Assembly (NCBI RefSeq): GCF_014638005.1
Contig: NZ_BMFG01000003.1
Location: forward strand, 157,255 to 221,254
Direction of reading: 5' to 3'
Length of the DNA stretch: 64,000 nucleotides
Origin: Flavobacterium orientale
GTDB taxonomy: Bacteria; Bacteroidota; Bacteroidia; Flavobacteriales; Flavobacteriaceae
The notes below the pieces were generated by a model. It made no database searches, was not told where the DNA came from, and saw only the letters and a list, made by a program, of their open reading frames with translations. Position 1 is the first letter of the stretch; every line of letters starts with the position of its first letter. Made by a program: the position numbers and the translations under genes. This document shows positions 46,576-60,400 of the stretch, piece by piece.

Positions 46576-48470
46576 TGATGAAACATTGGTTTATACATAT
46601 CTTATTACTTGTGGTTGTGTTTGAAAATAGTCAAGCACAAGATGGTCCTGTTTTGACATTTAATGTGCCAACTCAGAACACGTTACAATTTAATAGATTT
46701 TTGATAAACCCAACTTTTTCTATTGTGAGAGAAAATGAAAATTATATCACATTGTATCACAGAAACCAATGGATTCAATTTAACGATTCACCGGAATTAT
46801 ATATGCTAAGTTATGCCGGAAAATTTAATGAGAAAGCCGGAGCCGGAATTGGTTTATACCAACAAAACTTAGGAATCATCACCAGTTTTGGGGGAATTGC
46901 AAATTATGCTTACCAACTGCAATTAGCAGAAAATATAAAATTAGCTGTAGGATTCAATTTGGCTTATTACACAACGGGGGTTAACAGCAATAGAGCTGTA
47001 GGTAATGAGCCGGATCCTGCCATTTTAGAATTGTCTAACAATTCAATTTTAACATTAAAACCGGGGTTTAATGTTACATGGGGAAGTTTTGATGTTGGAG
47101 TATATGCTGAAAACCTAGTTGATTATGATTTCAAATCAAGTCAAATGGTTAAAGAATACTCCAACAAAACTTTTTCGGCACATGCGATGTATCATCATGA
47201 CATGGAATCAAGAAAAGGCATGTTTGAAAACGGCTATTTCAGATTAATGACAAGAGGAAAAATAAATGCTACGGAAGACTTTACCTTGGGTGGTTCTGTT
47301 TTGGTAAACTTTCCTTATTTGGGATGGGTTCAAACAGGAATTGATGATTATTATGGAATAAGTATTGGAGCCGGAGCACATTTGACACATCGTTTATCTT
47401 TAGGATATACGTATGAAAGAGTGATTAATGAAGGTGCGGTTAATTTTGGTCCAACACATGAAATTACGTTGTCTTTTAGATTGTCATCTACAACAAATAA
47501 AAAAACAACTCGTGTTTTTGATTACACCAAAGGTCCGATAGATGTTGCCTCAAATAAAACAGTAAAGGAAGAAGAACTTGAAGAAGAGGAGGAAGATGTA
47601 GTATTAGTTGAAGAACCTAAAAAGAAACCATCTAAAAAAACAAATACAAAACGAACTGCCGAAACAGACGCATTAGCTGTTTCAAAAGCAATAGAAGTTG
47701 AAAAAATGAGAATGACATTGGATGATTCTAACATGAAATATTTGGAAATGATTGTTAAAGAAGATTCCATTCAAAAAATAAAAGCAGAAGATTTTGATAA
47801 TCGAATGAATAACATGATGGCCTATATTGCCAGAGTTGAAAAAACTGCTCAAACCAAAGAAGAGTGCAATTGTGATGAAACGGAAGAAACAACAGTGGTC
47901 ACCGAAACCACAACAACTGTTAAAAAAGGCGGAAAAACAACCCAAACCAAAGAAACGAAAAGTGATATTTCAACGCTATTATCAGGCATGAAATCAGCAT
48001 CACAAGTAGAAGAAATCAAATTATCAAACACCAAAAATTCAAATGCTAATGATGAAAAAGTAGACATTAACTCAAAACTTTCAGGAATGAAATCGGGTTC
48101 AACTAAAGAAGCGGTGAGTAATAAACCCTCTTTTACTTTGAACGATGATGAAATAAAAGAATATTATTCAAAACTAACCACCAAAAAAAGAGATACTGCA
48201 AAGAAAAACTATTTAGAAATTGCAAATCAAGAACCCGGATTCTACGTCATTGCCAACGTGTTTCCAGAACCTGTTTCGGCCGACAATTTTATCAGTCAGT
48301 TACGTAAACAAGGTATTAAAGCGAATTATTTTACCAATCCAAAAAATAACTTTAGATATGTTTATCTACGCAAATATAACTCATGGAATGATGCCCTAAT
48401 TTCATATTATACCAACGTAGACAACACTTATTTTGACACGATTTGGATTATGAATATCAATATTAAATAA
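46575..48470 (+). CDS. PorP/SprF-type outer-membrane protein fused to a SPOR-like domain
   Basis: A 631-residue protein. The signal peptide (about 1-21, FENSQAQ) is followed by a PorP/SprF beta-barrel domain at about 22-312 (FNRFLINPTFSIV, GAGIGLYQQNLG, GFNVTWGSFDVGVYAENL, LSLGYTYERVIN). A charged linker (about 313-552) contains an acidic run EEELEEEEEDVV, a basic stretch KKKPSKKTNTKR and two similar LLSGMKSAS / KLSGMKSGS segments. The C-terminal SPOR-like domain (about 553-631) is closely related to those at 19395 and 20983 (YVIANVF, NPKNNFRYVYL). SprF-type proteins are needed for export of their partner type B adhesins. The SPOR part could anchor the barrel to peptidoglycan; that is inference. 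Confidence 0.86.
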   Translation: MMKHWFIHILLLVVVFENSQAQDGPVLTFNVPTQNTLQFNRFLINPTFSIVRENENYITLYHRNQWIQFNDSPELYMLSYAGKFNEKAGAGIGLYQQNLGIITSFGGIANYAYQLQLAENIKLAVGFNLAYYTTGVNSNRAVGNEPDPAILELSNNSILTLKPGFNVTWGSFDVGVYAENLVDYDFKSSQMVKEYSNKTFSAHAMYHHDMESRKGMFENGYFRLMTRGKINATEDFTLGGSVLVNFPYLGWVQTGIDDYYGISIGAGAHLTHRLSLGYTYERVINEGAVNFGPTHEITLSFRLSSTTNKKTTRVFDYTKGPIDVASNKTVKEEELEEEEEDVVLVEEPKKKPSKKTNTKRTAETDALAVSKAIEVEKMRMTLDDSNMKYLEMIVKEDSIQKIKAEDFDNRMNNMMAYIARVEKTAQTKEECNCDETEETTVVTETTTTVKKGGKTTQTKETKSDISTLLSGMKSASQVEEIKLSNTKNSNANDEKVDINSKLSGMKSGSTKEAVSNKPSFTLNDDEIKEYYSKLTTKKRDTAKKNYLEIANQEPGFYVIANVFPEPVSADNFISQLRKQGIKANYFTNPKNNFRYVYLRKYNSWNDALISYYTNVDNTYFDTIWIMNINIK

Positions 48471-48478
48471 AAACCCCA

Positions 48479-51400
48479 ATGAAAGCCCCAAAACTACCTA
48501 CTGCTATCAAAGCAATTGTACTCTTCAATTGTTTGTTCCTGTTCAACTTGATTGCACAAGCTCAAGTTGCTGTTCCATTCACCGTTAGATATGAAAATAA
48601 TCTAAAAGGTGACATGACTTTAATTGCCAACAGTATTGTCAACAGACAAACCAGCACTGAAGGCCCAAATGTTCCCTATAATACTTTAGGAAATACATCA
48701 CAATATAATGACAATTTCAATATGCTCTATGTTGATATTGATAGTGATGCGTCGACCTTTAGTTCGAGTAGTGCTGTATTGACATTACCAAATGGAGGTT
48801 GTAACAAAATTGTTTATGCCGGATTGTATTGGTCTGCCACTTACAGATTTAATACCGGATATTCTACTAGTGCAGGAGATGGTGATGGGGTTCGATTTTC
48901 TGATTTTAACCAAGTAAAATTAAAGCTTCCAGGAGGTGCGTATCAAGATATAACCGGTCAAATTTTATTTGATGGTTTTACTGATCCTAACTTTATTGCA
49001 AACAGTCCCTATGCTTGTTATGCAGATATTACCAACTTGGTAACCGGTTTGGCAAATCCGGAAGGAGAATATACTATTGCAAACATCAGAGCAACTCAAG
49101 GTTTTATAAATGGGGGAGGAGTTTCAGGTGGATGGACCATTTTCTTTGTCTATGAAAACCCGCAAATGCCTGGAAAATTCATCACTTCTTATGACGGTTT
49201 TGCTGGGGTTAGAGCCGCTATAGGAACAACAGATATTGAATATTCCGGGTTTACAACATTGCCACCTCCTTTTCCTGTAAGAGCACAATTGGCCTCTGCA
49301 GCTTTGGAAGGTGACAATAGAATCACGGGCGATCAATTGCGTTTTAAAGCTTCAACTAATCCAACATTTACCGATTTATCAGGAGCTTTAAAACCAGTCA
49401 ATAATTTCTTTAACAGTAGAATAACTTTAAAAGATGTTGAATTCTTGGATAGAACTCCAAATAGTAGAAATACTTTGGGTTATGATTCTGATATTATCAC
49501 TATTCCTAATCCGGGAAATTTAGTTTTACCAAACAACTCAACGGCTGCAACATTACAAATAACTTCAACGCAAGACACCTATTTTATGTTCTTTAATGCG
49601 TTTAATGTTGATGTAATTGAACCGGATATTAATTTAGTAAAAACAGTTCAAGATCTTGCCGGTACAGACATTGGTGGGGCCAATGTTACTTTGGGTCAAT
49701 TTCTTGATTATGTAATTACGTTTCAAAATATAGGTAATGATGATTCAACCAATTCGGTAATCAGAGACATATTACCGGTAAATACCAGTTTAATTTCAGT
49801 GGATTTAAGTGGAGCTCCCGGGGTGACCTACACTTACAATCCTGCCACTAAGGAACTCTTATTCAGTATTCCGGATAACCTATTAGAAATAGGAGATCCG
49901 ATATATACCATTCGAATAAGAGTTCAGGTGGCAACTACTTGTAGTGAATTGGAAGACGCTTGTTCTAATATTATTCAAAATCAAGCATACACCACTTATC
50001 AAGGTGTTTTAAACAGTAATGTTATTTCTGATGATCCAAGTTTTGCAGGTTTAGATAGTTGTGGTTTTGGACAACCGGGCCCTGCTAACTTTTTGGTTGA
50101 TATTGACGATTGTATTTTTACCACAAACGAGATACTTTGTGGAAGTTCTATCGTATTAACAGCCGCAAATGATTATATAGCTTATGTGTGGACTAATAGT
50201 AACGGAGATGTTATTGGAACGAATCAATCTGTAACGGTTTCTTCCGTTGGAACTTATACGGTGGTTAACACTGCGGCACCGCCTTGTATTGGAATTACAC
50301 AAACATTCAATGTAACTTTATTTGGAGCAACTCAAACCAATCCAATAATTCCTTTTGCAGATGAAGTGGTGGTTTGTCCAAATGATGGTGAAGAATTACC
50401 TTTAATCTTTCTATGTGGTGTAAACGACAGTAGATTACTTCAAATAAGTAATTCAGATGCTGTTAGTATTATATGGGAAGTTCTAAACGAAGCTAGTTGT
50501 CCTCCTGTTGGCGTTGATGATTGTGCTAATAAAAATGCAGCCTGTAACTGGACAACTGTTGGTACAGGTCCAAATTATAATGCTACAACTGCGGGTCAAT
50601 ATCGCGTGACATTAAACTATCAAAACGGTTGTTTTACCCGTTTTTATTTTAATGTTTTTGCTAACTTATTAGACGTTCAATATACAACAACGAACCTAAT
50701 TTGTAACACGCCGGGATCCATTACCATTACAAATTTACCGAGTGATTATGAGTTTCAATTAGTGAATCAAACAACAAACACTATTTTGGTTCCTTATCAA
50801 AATAATCCAATATTTACAGTTGCTCAAGCCGGAGTTTATTTGGTACAAATCAGACAAATTGGTGTTGTAGATGGATGTTTATTTGAAGTGCCGAATATTG
50901 GAATCCAACAAAATGACTTTCAAGTTAATGTTATCACACAAAATGCAAGTTGCAACGGACAAGGTAGTATTCGCTTGCAAGCCTTAAATGTATTACCTCA
51001 ATACTATTTTACCATATCAGGTCCGGTATCAATTTCAGTTGGTCCGGTTCAAGATAATGATTATACATTCAACAATTTAAATCCGGGAACCTATACTGTA
51101 ACCGTTACTACAGATGACGGATGTTCGTTTACCGATACTGTCACTATAACTCCTAACACGTTAAATTTAACTGCTCAAGTTTCACAACATATTTCGTGTA
51201 ATCAAGGAAACATTCAAATGAGTTCAGGAGGTGGTCAACCGCCTTATGTTTATGCTATTTATAGCTACAATGGTGTGTTGCAAAATCCTACTGCTGCCGA
51301 TTATCAAACTAGTGTAATTTTTGATATTGACTTTGGTGGACAAGGCACTTATGTGTTTATCATGGTTGATAATAACAACTGTTTCACATTGTCTAATCCT

Positions 51401-54400
51401 GTAACTATTGATTTGATTCCAAACGTAACCGTAAACACTACTGTGCAAAATGTATCTTGTAATGGTGGTTCTAATGGGTCTATCAATTTTGCAATCAGTA
51501 ACGCAAACGGATATAATATTTCTTATGAATTATTAGATGGAAACGGTAATGTTATCTATACAGGAGCTTCCGGTTTGTTTACCGGATTAGCAGCGGGAGA
51601 TTATACTGTTAATTTGATTCAATCAAAAGGAAACAGAACCTGTGTTTTTACTTATAACTTTACGATAACTGAGCCTGATCCAATTGTTGGAAATGCTGTT
51701 GTTATTCAAGACTATACTTGTTTAACAAATAGTGGTTCTATAGGTATTGCTGCAGGAAGTGTTTCGGGCGGTGTTCCTCCCTATCAATACAGTATTGATG
51801 GAATAACTTTTGGAGCAGCAACCACATTTACCGGTTTAACTGCCGGAACGTACACCATCACAATTCGTGATGCTAACAACTGTATTGCAACTACAAATGC
51901 AATAACTTTTGCTCCATTAAATCAAATAACCGATATCACTATTACGGCAACAGCTGTTACTTGTCCAGCTCTTTCATCTAATGTTACTTTAACTGCTGTT
52001 GGTGGAAATGCTCCTTTTGTATATGAAATAATTGCTCCTTCAGGACAAATTGCAAATAATGGAAACAACCCAACATTTAACGGATTAGCTCCGGGAACTT
52101 ATACGTTTTTAGTTACCGATAATAACGGTTGTTATTATCAAGAAAACTATACCATTTATCCAATTACGCCAATCACTGTTGTTGGAGTTTTAGTAGCCAA
52201 TGTAGTTTGTTTGGGTGATTCAAATGGTGCGTTAACTTATACTGTAAACAGTCCAAATCCATACAACTATACTGTTGTAAATGGTTTAGGAACAACGGTT
52301 GCTTCAGCATCAAACAGTAGCTTAACAACTATTCCTTTAACGGGTATACCGGCTTCAACTTATACTATTACAGTAACAGATACTACAACAAATTGTACGG
52401 CAACATCAGCTGTGACTATTGCAGCTCCAACAGCAGCATTAGCAATAAATATAACTACAAATCCTATTACTTGTTTATCCAATGGAAATGTAACCGCTAC
52501 CGCAACAGGAGGTTGGGGCAGTAATCAATATACATTGACGCAACCAAATGCAACAGTTGTTGGACCTCAAACAAATGGTTCGTTTGGAAACTTATCACAG
52601 ACAGGAACTTATACCATTTCGGTTACTGATGCAAATGGATGTATTGTTTCCACAACATTTACTTTGACAACTCCTCCAACAGTAACCGCTTCTATTGCTG
52701 CTTCATCAGACATTTGTTATGATACATCAAATGCAGCTACTTTGGTGGTTTCTGTTTCCGGTGGAACAGCTCCTTTTGTATATAGTATCAATGGCGGACC
52801 AAATCAAAACTCAAATACATTTGCAAATCTTACACCGGGAAGTTATACAATCACCGTAACGGATTCTTTTGGTTGTACCGCAACCGTTTCTCAAATCATT
52901 ACACCTCAGTTGTTGGCAAGTACTTCAATTGTTAAAGGTTTAGATTGTACTGCTACGCCAGATGCTCTTATTGAAACTTCAATTACCGGTGGATTGGCTC
53001 CTTTTACCTATCAAGTTGCAATCAATGGTGGTGCTTTTGGATCTTCAACTGCAGTAATTGGAACCACTTTGAGTTATCAAACAGCCACTGCGGGAACCTA
53101 TCAATTCTTGTTTACAGATGCTCAAGGCTGTACTTTTACATCGGGTGTTTATACCATACAACCTATCACGTTACCAAGTATTACTTCTGTCATTCAAACA
53201 CAAAACATTTTATGTCATGGTGAAGCTTCAGGAGCCATCTCAATAACTTTAGACACTACCGTTGGAACGGCTCCATTTGTAATTTCTGTTGTAAATACCA
53301 CTACCGGAGTAGATTATGGAAATCAAACAGCAGGTTTAACAGCGGGTAATTATGTAATTACAGTAACGGATGCCAACAGTTGTAGTGATACAGAAAACAT
53401 AACTATCACACAGCCTGATTTGATTACTTATACGATAACAAGTATTCCTATTACATGTGATTCATTAACAGGAACTAATCTTGGACAAATAACAATTCAA
53501 AATGTCGCCGGAGGTGTTGCTCCATTTACTTATTATTTAACCAATAACTTTGGAGATATTTTTACTCCTTATTTAGCAGCAACAGGTGAAGATTACACCT
53601 TTACTATTGTAAACTTTGGAATTTATCAAGTTGATGTAATTGATGCTAACGGATGTTCAGTTGTAACGTCAAATATTATCATTGCCTCTCCACCAAATGA
53701 CTTAGAAATAGATATTTCTACAGCTACGGTTGACTGTGTATCCGGTGGAACTGCAGTTGTTACAGTAACTACCTCTGTAATTGGTGGACCTTATCAATTT
53801 GGAATTTTAGATTCCAACACGTCTCCTTATTCCAGTAATTTTATTCCTTCAGATGTTCCTGGTGGTAGTACTGCAACTTTCACAGGCTTGATTCCGGGAG
53901 TAACTTATACGTTTGTAGTTTTTGATCAAACCACCAATTGTTATTTTATCAAATCAGCCGATTTACCAATTCAATCACCTTCTAATTTGAACGCTGTTTT
54001 AGATGTTGTAAGCAATGTTTCTTGTACAGGAAATGTAGATGGAAACGTAAGTTTTACATTCTCAAACTATGATGCCGGTGCAACTGCTGTGACTTATGAA
54101 ATATTTAATCTACAATTTAACGTTTCAACAGGAATTACAGGAACAACAACACCTTTATTAGGTGGACCGGTTACAGTTTCAAACTTTGGGCTTTTAGGTC
54201 CAGGAACTTATTATATTTTGTTTACAGAAATTGGCGGAGCTTTTAATGGTTGTTCAACAGCTTCTGCTTCTTTTACTATTTCTCAATCAACAAACTTGCT
54301 TCAAGTTACTGCTTCAATTAGTCAAAACGACAATTGTAATCTAAACGCAGGACAAATTACAGCTGTTGGTCAATTTGGAACACCTCCATACCAATTCCAA

Positions 54401-57400
54401 ATAATAAACTCAGGAGATACACCACCGACTGCTGCAACTTGGGCAGGAAGTAGTAATTCTGTATTCAATGTAGAAGCAGGAAATTATATCATCTATATTA
54501 AAGATGCAAACGATTGTATTCAAGCCACCCCTTCTACTATAATTGTTGTATCAGATCCGGAACCGGTTATTACTGCTTCAGTTAGCAATCAATGTAACAC
54601 TCCTGATGGTAGTTTCATTATTACAGTAAATAGAACTTTAGACGGAATTGCACCATACAGTTATAGCTTTAATGGCGGTGCTTTTCAAAGTCAAGCTGCG
54701 GCTACTTTCACGTATACCAACTTAACTTCAGGAACTTATACTATAGAAATTCAAGACGCTAACGGATGTGGAAACTTAGTAAGCGTAACTATTTTACCTG
54801 CACTAAACGCAAGTCCGGTTATTGATGCCTTACCAACTTGTGCGGATAATGATGGTGTTATTTCTGTGATTCCTTCGGGAGGTTCAGGAAACTATGAATT
54901 TACTTTACAAAATAATTTAGGTGTAACTATTCAAGGACCACAAGCAAGTTCAACTTTTAATGGTTTGGCTGCCGGTGATTATACTGTAATTGTAACAGAC
55001 ACCACTAGCAGTTGTTCTTCATCTGCAAGTGTTACATTGTCTGTTCCGGCTCCTGTTGTGTTTACAACTTCAACTTCAACTGTTAATTGTAATGGTGTAA
55101 GTGATGGAAGTATCACTATCGTGTTAGATGCTTCAAATACAAATCCTCCTTATGTGTTTTCAGTAACAGATGGAATTAATCCTCCAATTGTTCAAAACAA
55201 TGGGTTTTTTACAGGATTACCTGCCGGAACCTATACGGTTACTGTTACTTCTGATAGAGATTGTCAAGATGTTCAAATCATTCAAATCATTGAACCTTCC
55301 TTGTTAGCAATAAGTGCTACTGCAACTTCTTTTGTATGTGATGCTTTGAATACTGTTCAAGCTTCAGTAATTACTGTTACGGTTTCAGATGATGCGTTTG
55401 GAAATCCGTCAGGAACTGCACCGTATAATTACAGTATTGATGGAACAAATTATTTTCCAACAAATACATTTAATGTAGTTGATAATGGTGCTGTTCAAAA
55501 CATTACTGTTTATGTAAAAGATGCAAACAATTGTATTCAAACAACAAGTGTTATCATTAATCCGTTACCAACAATTACAGCAGTATCTGTAACACAAACC
55601 ACAGCTATTACTTGTATAAATGATGCTATTGTTACAATTGGTGTTGTTGGTGGTTCCGGTGATTTCACTTATGAATTACTACCAAGTGGTCCGGTTCAAG
55701 TTAATAACCCGATATTCGCATTAACAACTCCAGGAAGTTATGTATTCCAAGTAACCGACAATGTAACAGGTTGTTATAGTTTGACAACTCCATTTGAAAT
55801 TGCTCCTTTTGATACTATTGATGTGGTGATTACAGCAAATTCACCTGTAACTTGTTTTGGTGATACTGACGGAACTGTAACCATTGATGTTACAGGTTAT
55901 TCAGGAGCTTATTCTTATGAAGTTCAAAATAATTTAGGTGCTACTATTGCTTCCGGTAACGGAAACACTTCCGTAAATCCTTTTACAATTACCGGATTAC
56001 TTGCAGGTAACCATCAAGTTACCATCACGGCAACTGATAGTCCGTTTTGTACTGCAATTTCTGCTACAACAACTGTTGGTTCACCTGACAGTCCGTTACA
56101 AATTGTTGCAACAGAAACAGCCAATGTTACTTGTGATAACAATTCAGGAGTAATTGTAGCAACAGCAACCGGAGGATGGGGTAACTACCAATACCAATTG
56201 GTAAATAACACAACTGCTACAACAGTTTATCCTTATGGAGCTATTTCAACTTTTGAAAACTTAACTGCCGGTAATTATACCGTTTTTGCTCAAGATGCAG
56301 GAGGTTGTATTGTTCAAACCACTGTAATTTTAATACAACCGGCATTTATTAGTGCAACTATTACAAGTACCAATGCGTCCTTGTTATGCCATGGTGATAC
56401 AAACGCAAGTGTGTCTGCTGTAAGTGTTACAGGTGGTCAAGGTTCGTATCAATATATTTTAAATATTTATGACGCTACAGGAACAACTATTGTTTTTAGT
56501 ACTGACGCACAAATAAACAATACTTTCACCGGTTTAGGTGTTGGTATTTATAGCATAACCATTACAGATGGTTGGAATTGTGATTTTACAACAAATACTG
56601 TAACCATTACAGAACCATCACCAATTGTAGCTTCATTGTCATTAACAGATACATTAACTTGTACAACGTTAGCAGAAGTAACTATTTCTGCAACAGGCGG
56701 TACGCCACCTTATTTATACAGTACAGATGGTGTAACTTATACTACAACAACAATTTATCCTGTTGGTGCCGGTACTTACCAGTTTTATGTAACCGATGCT
56801 AATAATTGTACTGCTGTTTTATCGAATCAAGTAACTATACTTCCTGTTCCTGCTTTAGAGTTGAACTTAAATTTAAACAGTGCTTCAATCAACTGTTTTG
56901 GAGAAGCAACAGCTACTATTTTTGCTGATGCTACAGGTGGTTTAGGAAATTATAACTACACCTTACTTGACAATGCAAACAATGTATTAGCCGGACCGCA
57001 AACAAGTGGAAGTTTTTTAAATTTAGCCTCCGGACAATATGTAGTAACTGTAACTAGTGGCGATTGTAGTGACACATCTTCTGTGATTACCATTACAGAT
57101 CCACAACCACTAGTTGTATCTTCCATCAACATAACCAATGTATTGTGTTTTGGTGGTGAAAATGGTGCCGTAGAAATTATTGCATCAGGTGGAACAGGTA
57201 TTATTCAATATGCCATATCTCCAAATCTAAATCAATTTTTCAATACCAATACTTTTACAAATCTTGCACCGGGTAATTATGATATTATCGTTCAAGATCA
57301 ATCAGGATGTTTTGTTCTGTTAAACATCGATATCATTGAACCTGCAGAATTAGTTGCAGATGTTACTAATGTGGTTCAAAACCTTTGTTTAGGTGATGAT

Positions 57401-60400
57401 GATGGTTCATTTGACATGTTAATTACGGGTGGTACACCTCCATATTCAACTAGTTTAAACAACCCTGATCCGTCAAGTTATGTTCAAGATCAATTGTCAT
57501 TTACCGGTTTAGCAGGTGGTCAAGCTTATTTTATCTTTGTAAAAGATGCAAACGACTGTGAAACTGTAGCTTTTGTTTCCTTGGATGTTCCTGTTGAGGT
57601 TATTCCAAGTGTAACTATTGACTACAACTGTACAGGAAACGTACCCGGAAATACCGTAACGGTTTCAGTAAATGCTGATGTTGTAAATGCTGTAACCTAT
57701 TCTTTAGATGGTGGTCCTTACCAAGTGAGTAACATTTTCCAAAATCTTACATCAGGAACACACACGATTGATGTACAACACACCAACGGATGTATTAAAT
57801 CGGTGACCTTTGATATTGATGCTTATGATCCAATCCTATTAACTGTTACTTCTGCTGAAGATGTGTTGTGTAATGCCGGAAATACAGGAAGTATTACTGT
57901 AAATGCAACCGGAGGTTCCGGAGCTATTCAATATGCAATTTCTCCAAACTTAACCGTATTTACATCACAAAATGTGTATACCGACTTAACTGCCGGAAAT
58001 TATACTATTATTGCTCAAGACGCTTTAGGTTGTACTGTTTCAGAAATAGTTACTATTAATGAACCTTCTGTGATAGACATTTCCCTTGGAGCAGTTACGC
58101 AAGAATTGTGTACAAATGATGCTAATGGGTCTATCACAATCAATGTAACAGGTGGAGTAGCCCCTTATTCAACTAGCTTGAATAACACTACTTCTTATGT
58201 TCCAAACCAATTTACGTTCTCCAACTTAATCGGTGGTCAAACCTACACGATTTATGTTCGTGATGCAAATAATTGTGACTCTTCAATTCAAGTAACATTA
58301 GATGCTCCGGTAACAATTAATCCTACTGCAGCAATTACGTATAATTGTACAGGAAATGTTCCCGGAAACACGGTTACTATTTCAGTAGATGCAAGTGTTG
58401 TAGGTGCAGTAACTTATTCTTTAGACGGTGGTGCTTATCAAGCAAGTAATGTTTTCCAAAACCTTACTTCAGGTTCGCATACAGTAAATGTGCAACACAC
58501 AAACGGATGTATCAAATCAGTAACTTTTACTATTGATGCTTATAATCCGATTGTGTTAACACTATCTTCTGTTGTTGATGTGTTATGTAATGCCGGAAAT
58601 ACAGGAAGTATTACTGTAAATGCAACGGGTGGTTCAGGAGCTATTCAATATGCAATTTCTCCAAACTTAACGGTATTCACTTCACAAAATGTGTATCCAA
58701 ACTTAACGGCAGGAGATTATACTATTATTGCTCAAGACGCTTTAGGATGTACTGTTTCAGAAACGATTACAATTAACGAACCTTCTGTAATAGACATTAC
58801 TCTTGGAGCAGTTATTCAAGAATTGTGTACAAATGATGCTAATGGGTCTATCACAATCAATGTAACAGGTGGAGTAGCCCCTTATTCAACTAGCTTGAAT
58901 AACACTACTTCTTATGTTCCAAACCAATTTACGTTCTCCAACTTAATCGGTGGTCAAACCTACACGATTTATGTTCGTGATGCAAATAATTGTGACTCTT
59001 CAATTCAAGTAACATTAGATGCTCCGGTAACTATTAATCCTACTGCAGCAATTACGTATAATTGTACAGGAAATGTTCCCGGAAACACGGTTACTATTTC
59101 TGTAGATGCAAGTGTTGTAGGTGCAGTAACTTATTCTTTAGACGGTGGTGCTTATCAAGCAAGTAATGTTTTCCAAAACCTTACTTCAGGTTCGCATACA
59201 GTTAATGTGCAACACACAAACGGATGTATCAAATCAGTAACTTTTACCATTGATACTTACAATCCGATTGTGTTAACACTATCCTCTGTTGTTGATGTGT
59301 TATGTAATGCCGGAAATACAGGAAGTATTACTGTAAATGCAACAGGGGGTTCAGGAGCCATTCAATATGCAATTTCTCCAAACTTAACTGTATTCACTTC
59401 ACAAAATGTGTATCCCAACTTAGTGGCCGGCAGTTATACCATTATTGCTCAAGACGCTATTGGTTGTACCGTTTCTGAAACAATTACTATCAATGAGCCA
59501 ACAGCAATTGGAATTACTCTTGGAACAGTTATTCAAGAATTGTGTACAAATGATGCTAATGGGTCTATCACAATCAATGTAACAGGTGGAGTGGCTCCAT
59601 ATTCAACTAGTTTGAATAACACTACTTCTTATGTTCCTAATCAGTTTATCTTCTCTAACTTAATCGGTGGTCAAACCTACACGATTTATGTTCGTGATGC
59701 TAACAATTGTGTTTCGTCCATTCAAGTAACATTAGATGCTCCAGTAACAATTAATCCTACTGCAGCAGTAACTTATGCTTGTACAGGAAATGTTCCAAAC
59801 AATACCGTTACTATTTCTGTAAACGCGAGTGTTGTGGGTGCTGTAACTTATTCATTAGATGGTGGTGCATATCAAGCAAATAATGTTTTCCAAAACCTAA
59901 CTCCTGGTTCGCATACTGTAAACGTGCAACATACCAATGGATGTATCAAACCGGTTACGTTTACTGTTAATCCAACAACGCCAATAACTTTAAACTTAAG
60001 TTCAGTGGTAAATGTTGCTTGTAATGGAACCAATACAGGAAGTATTACTGCAACAACAACCGGAGGAACGGGTGCTATTCAATATGCCATTTCACCAAAC
60101 TTAACGGTATTCACCTCACAAAATATTTTCAATAATTTAGCAGCAGGAACGTATACTGTTATTGCTCAAGATGCCATTGGCTGTTCAACATCGCAAACCG
60201 TAACCATAACACAACCAAATGCAGTTGCTATAACTGCCGGAACAGTTGTTCAGGAATTGTGTTCAGGTGATGCAAATGCTTCTATTACAATCAATGTAAC
60301 AGGTGGTGTTGCTCCATATGCTACAAGTTTAAATAACACGTTTAACTTCATACCAAATCAATTTACATTTAACAATTTGGTAGGAGGTCAAACCTATACG

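Noticed and set aside
47522..47770. Antisense serine-rich protein
   Set aside because: It is the opposite-strand reading of the Glu-rich linker codons of the PorP/SprF fusion gene.
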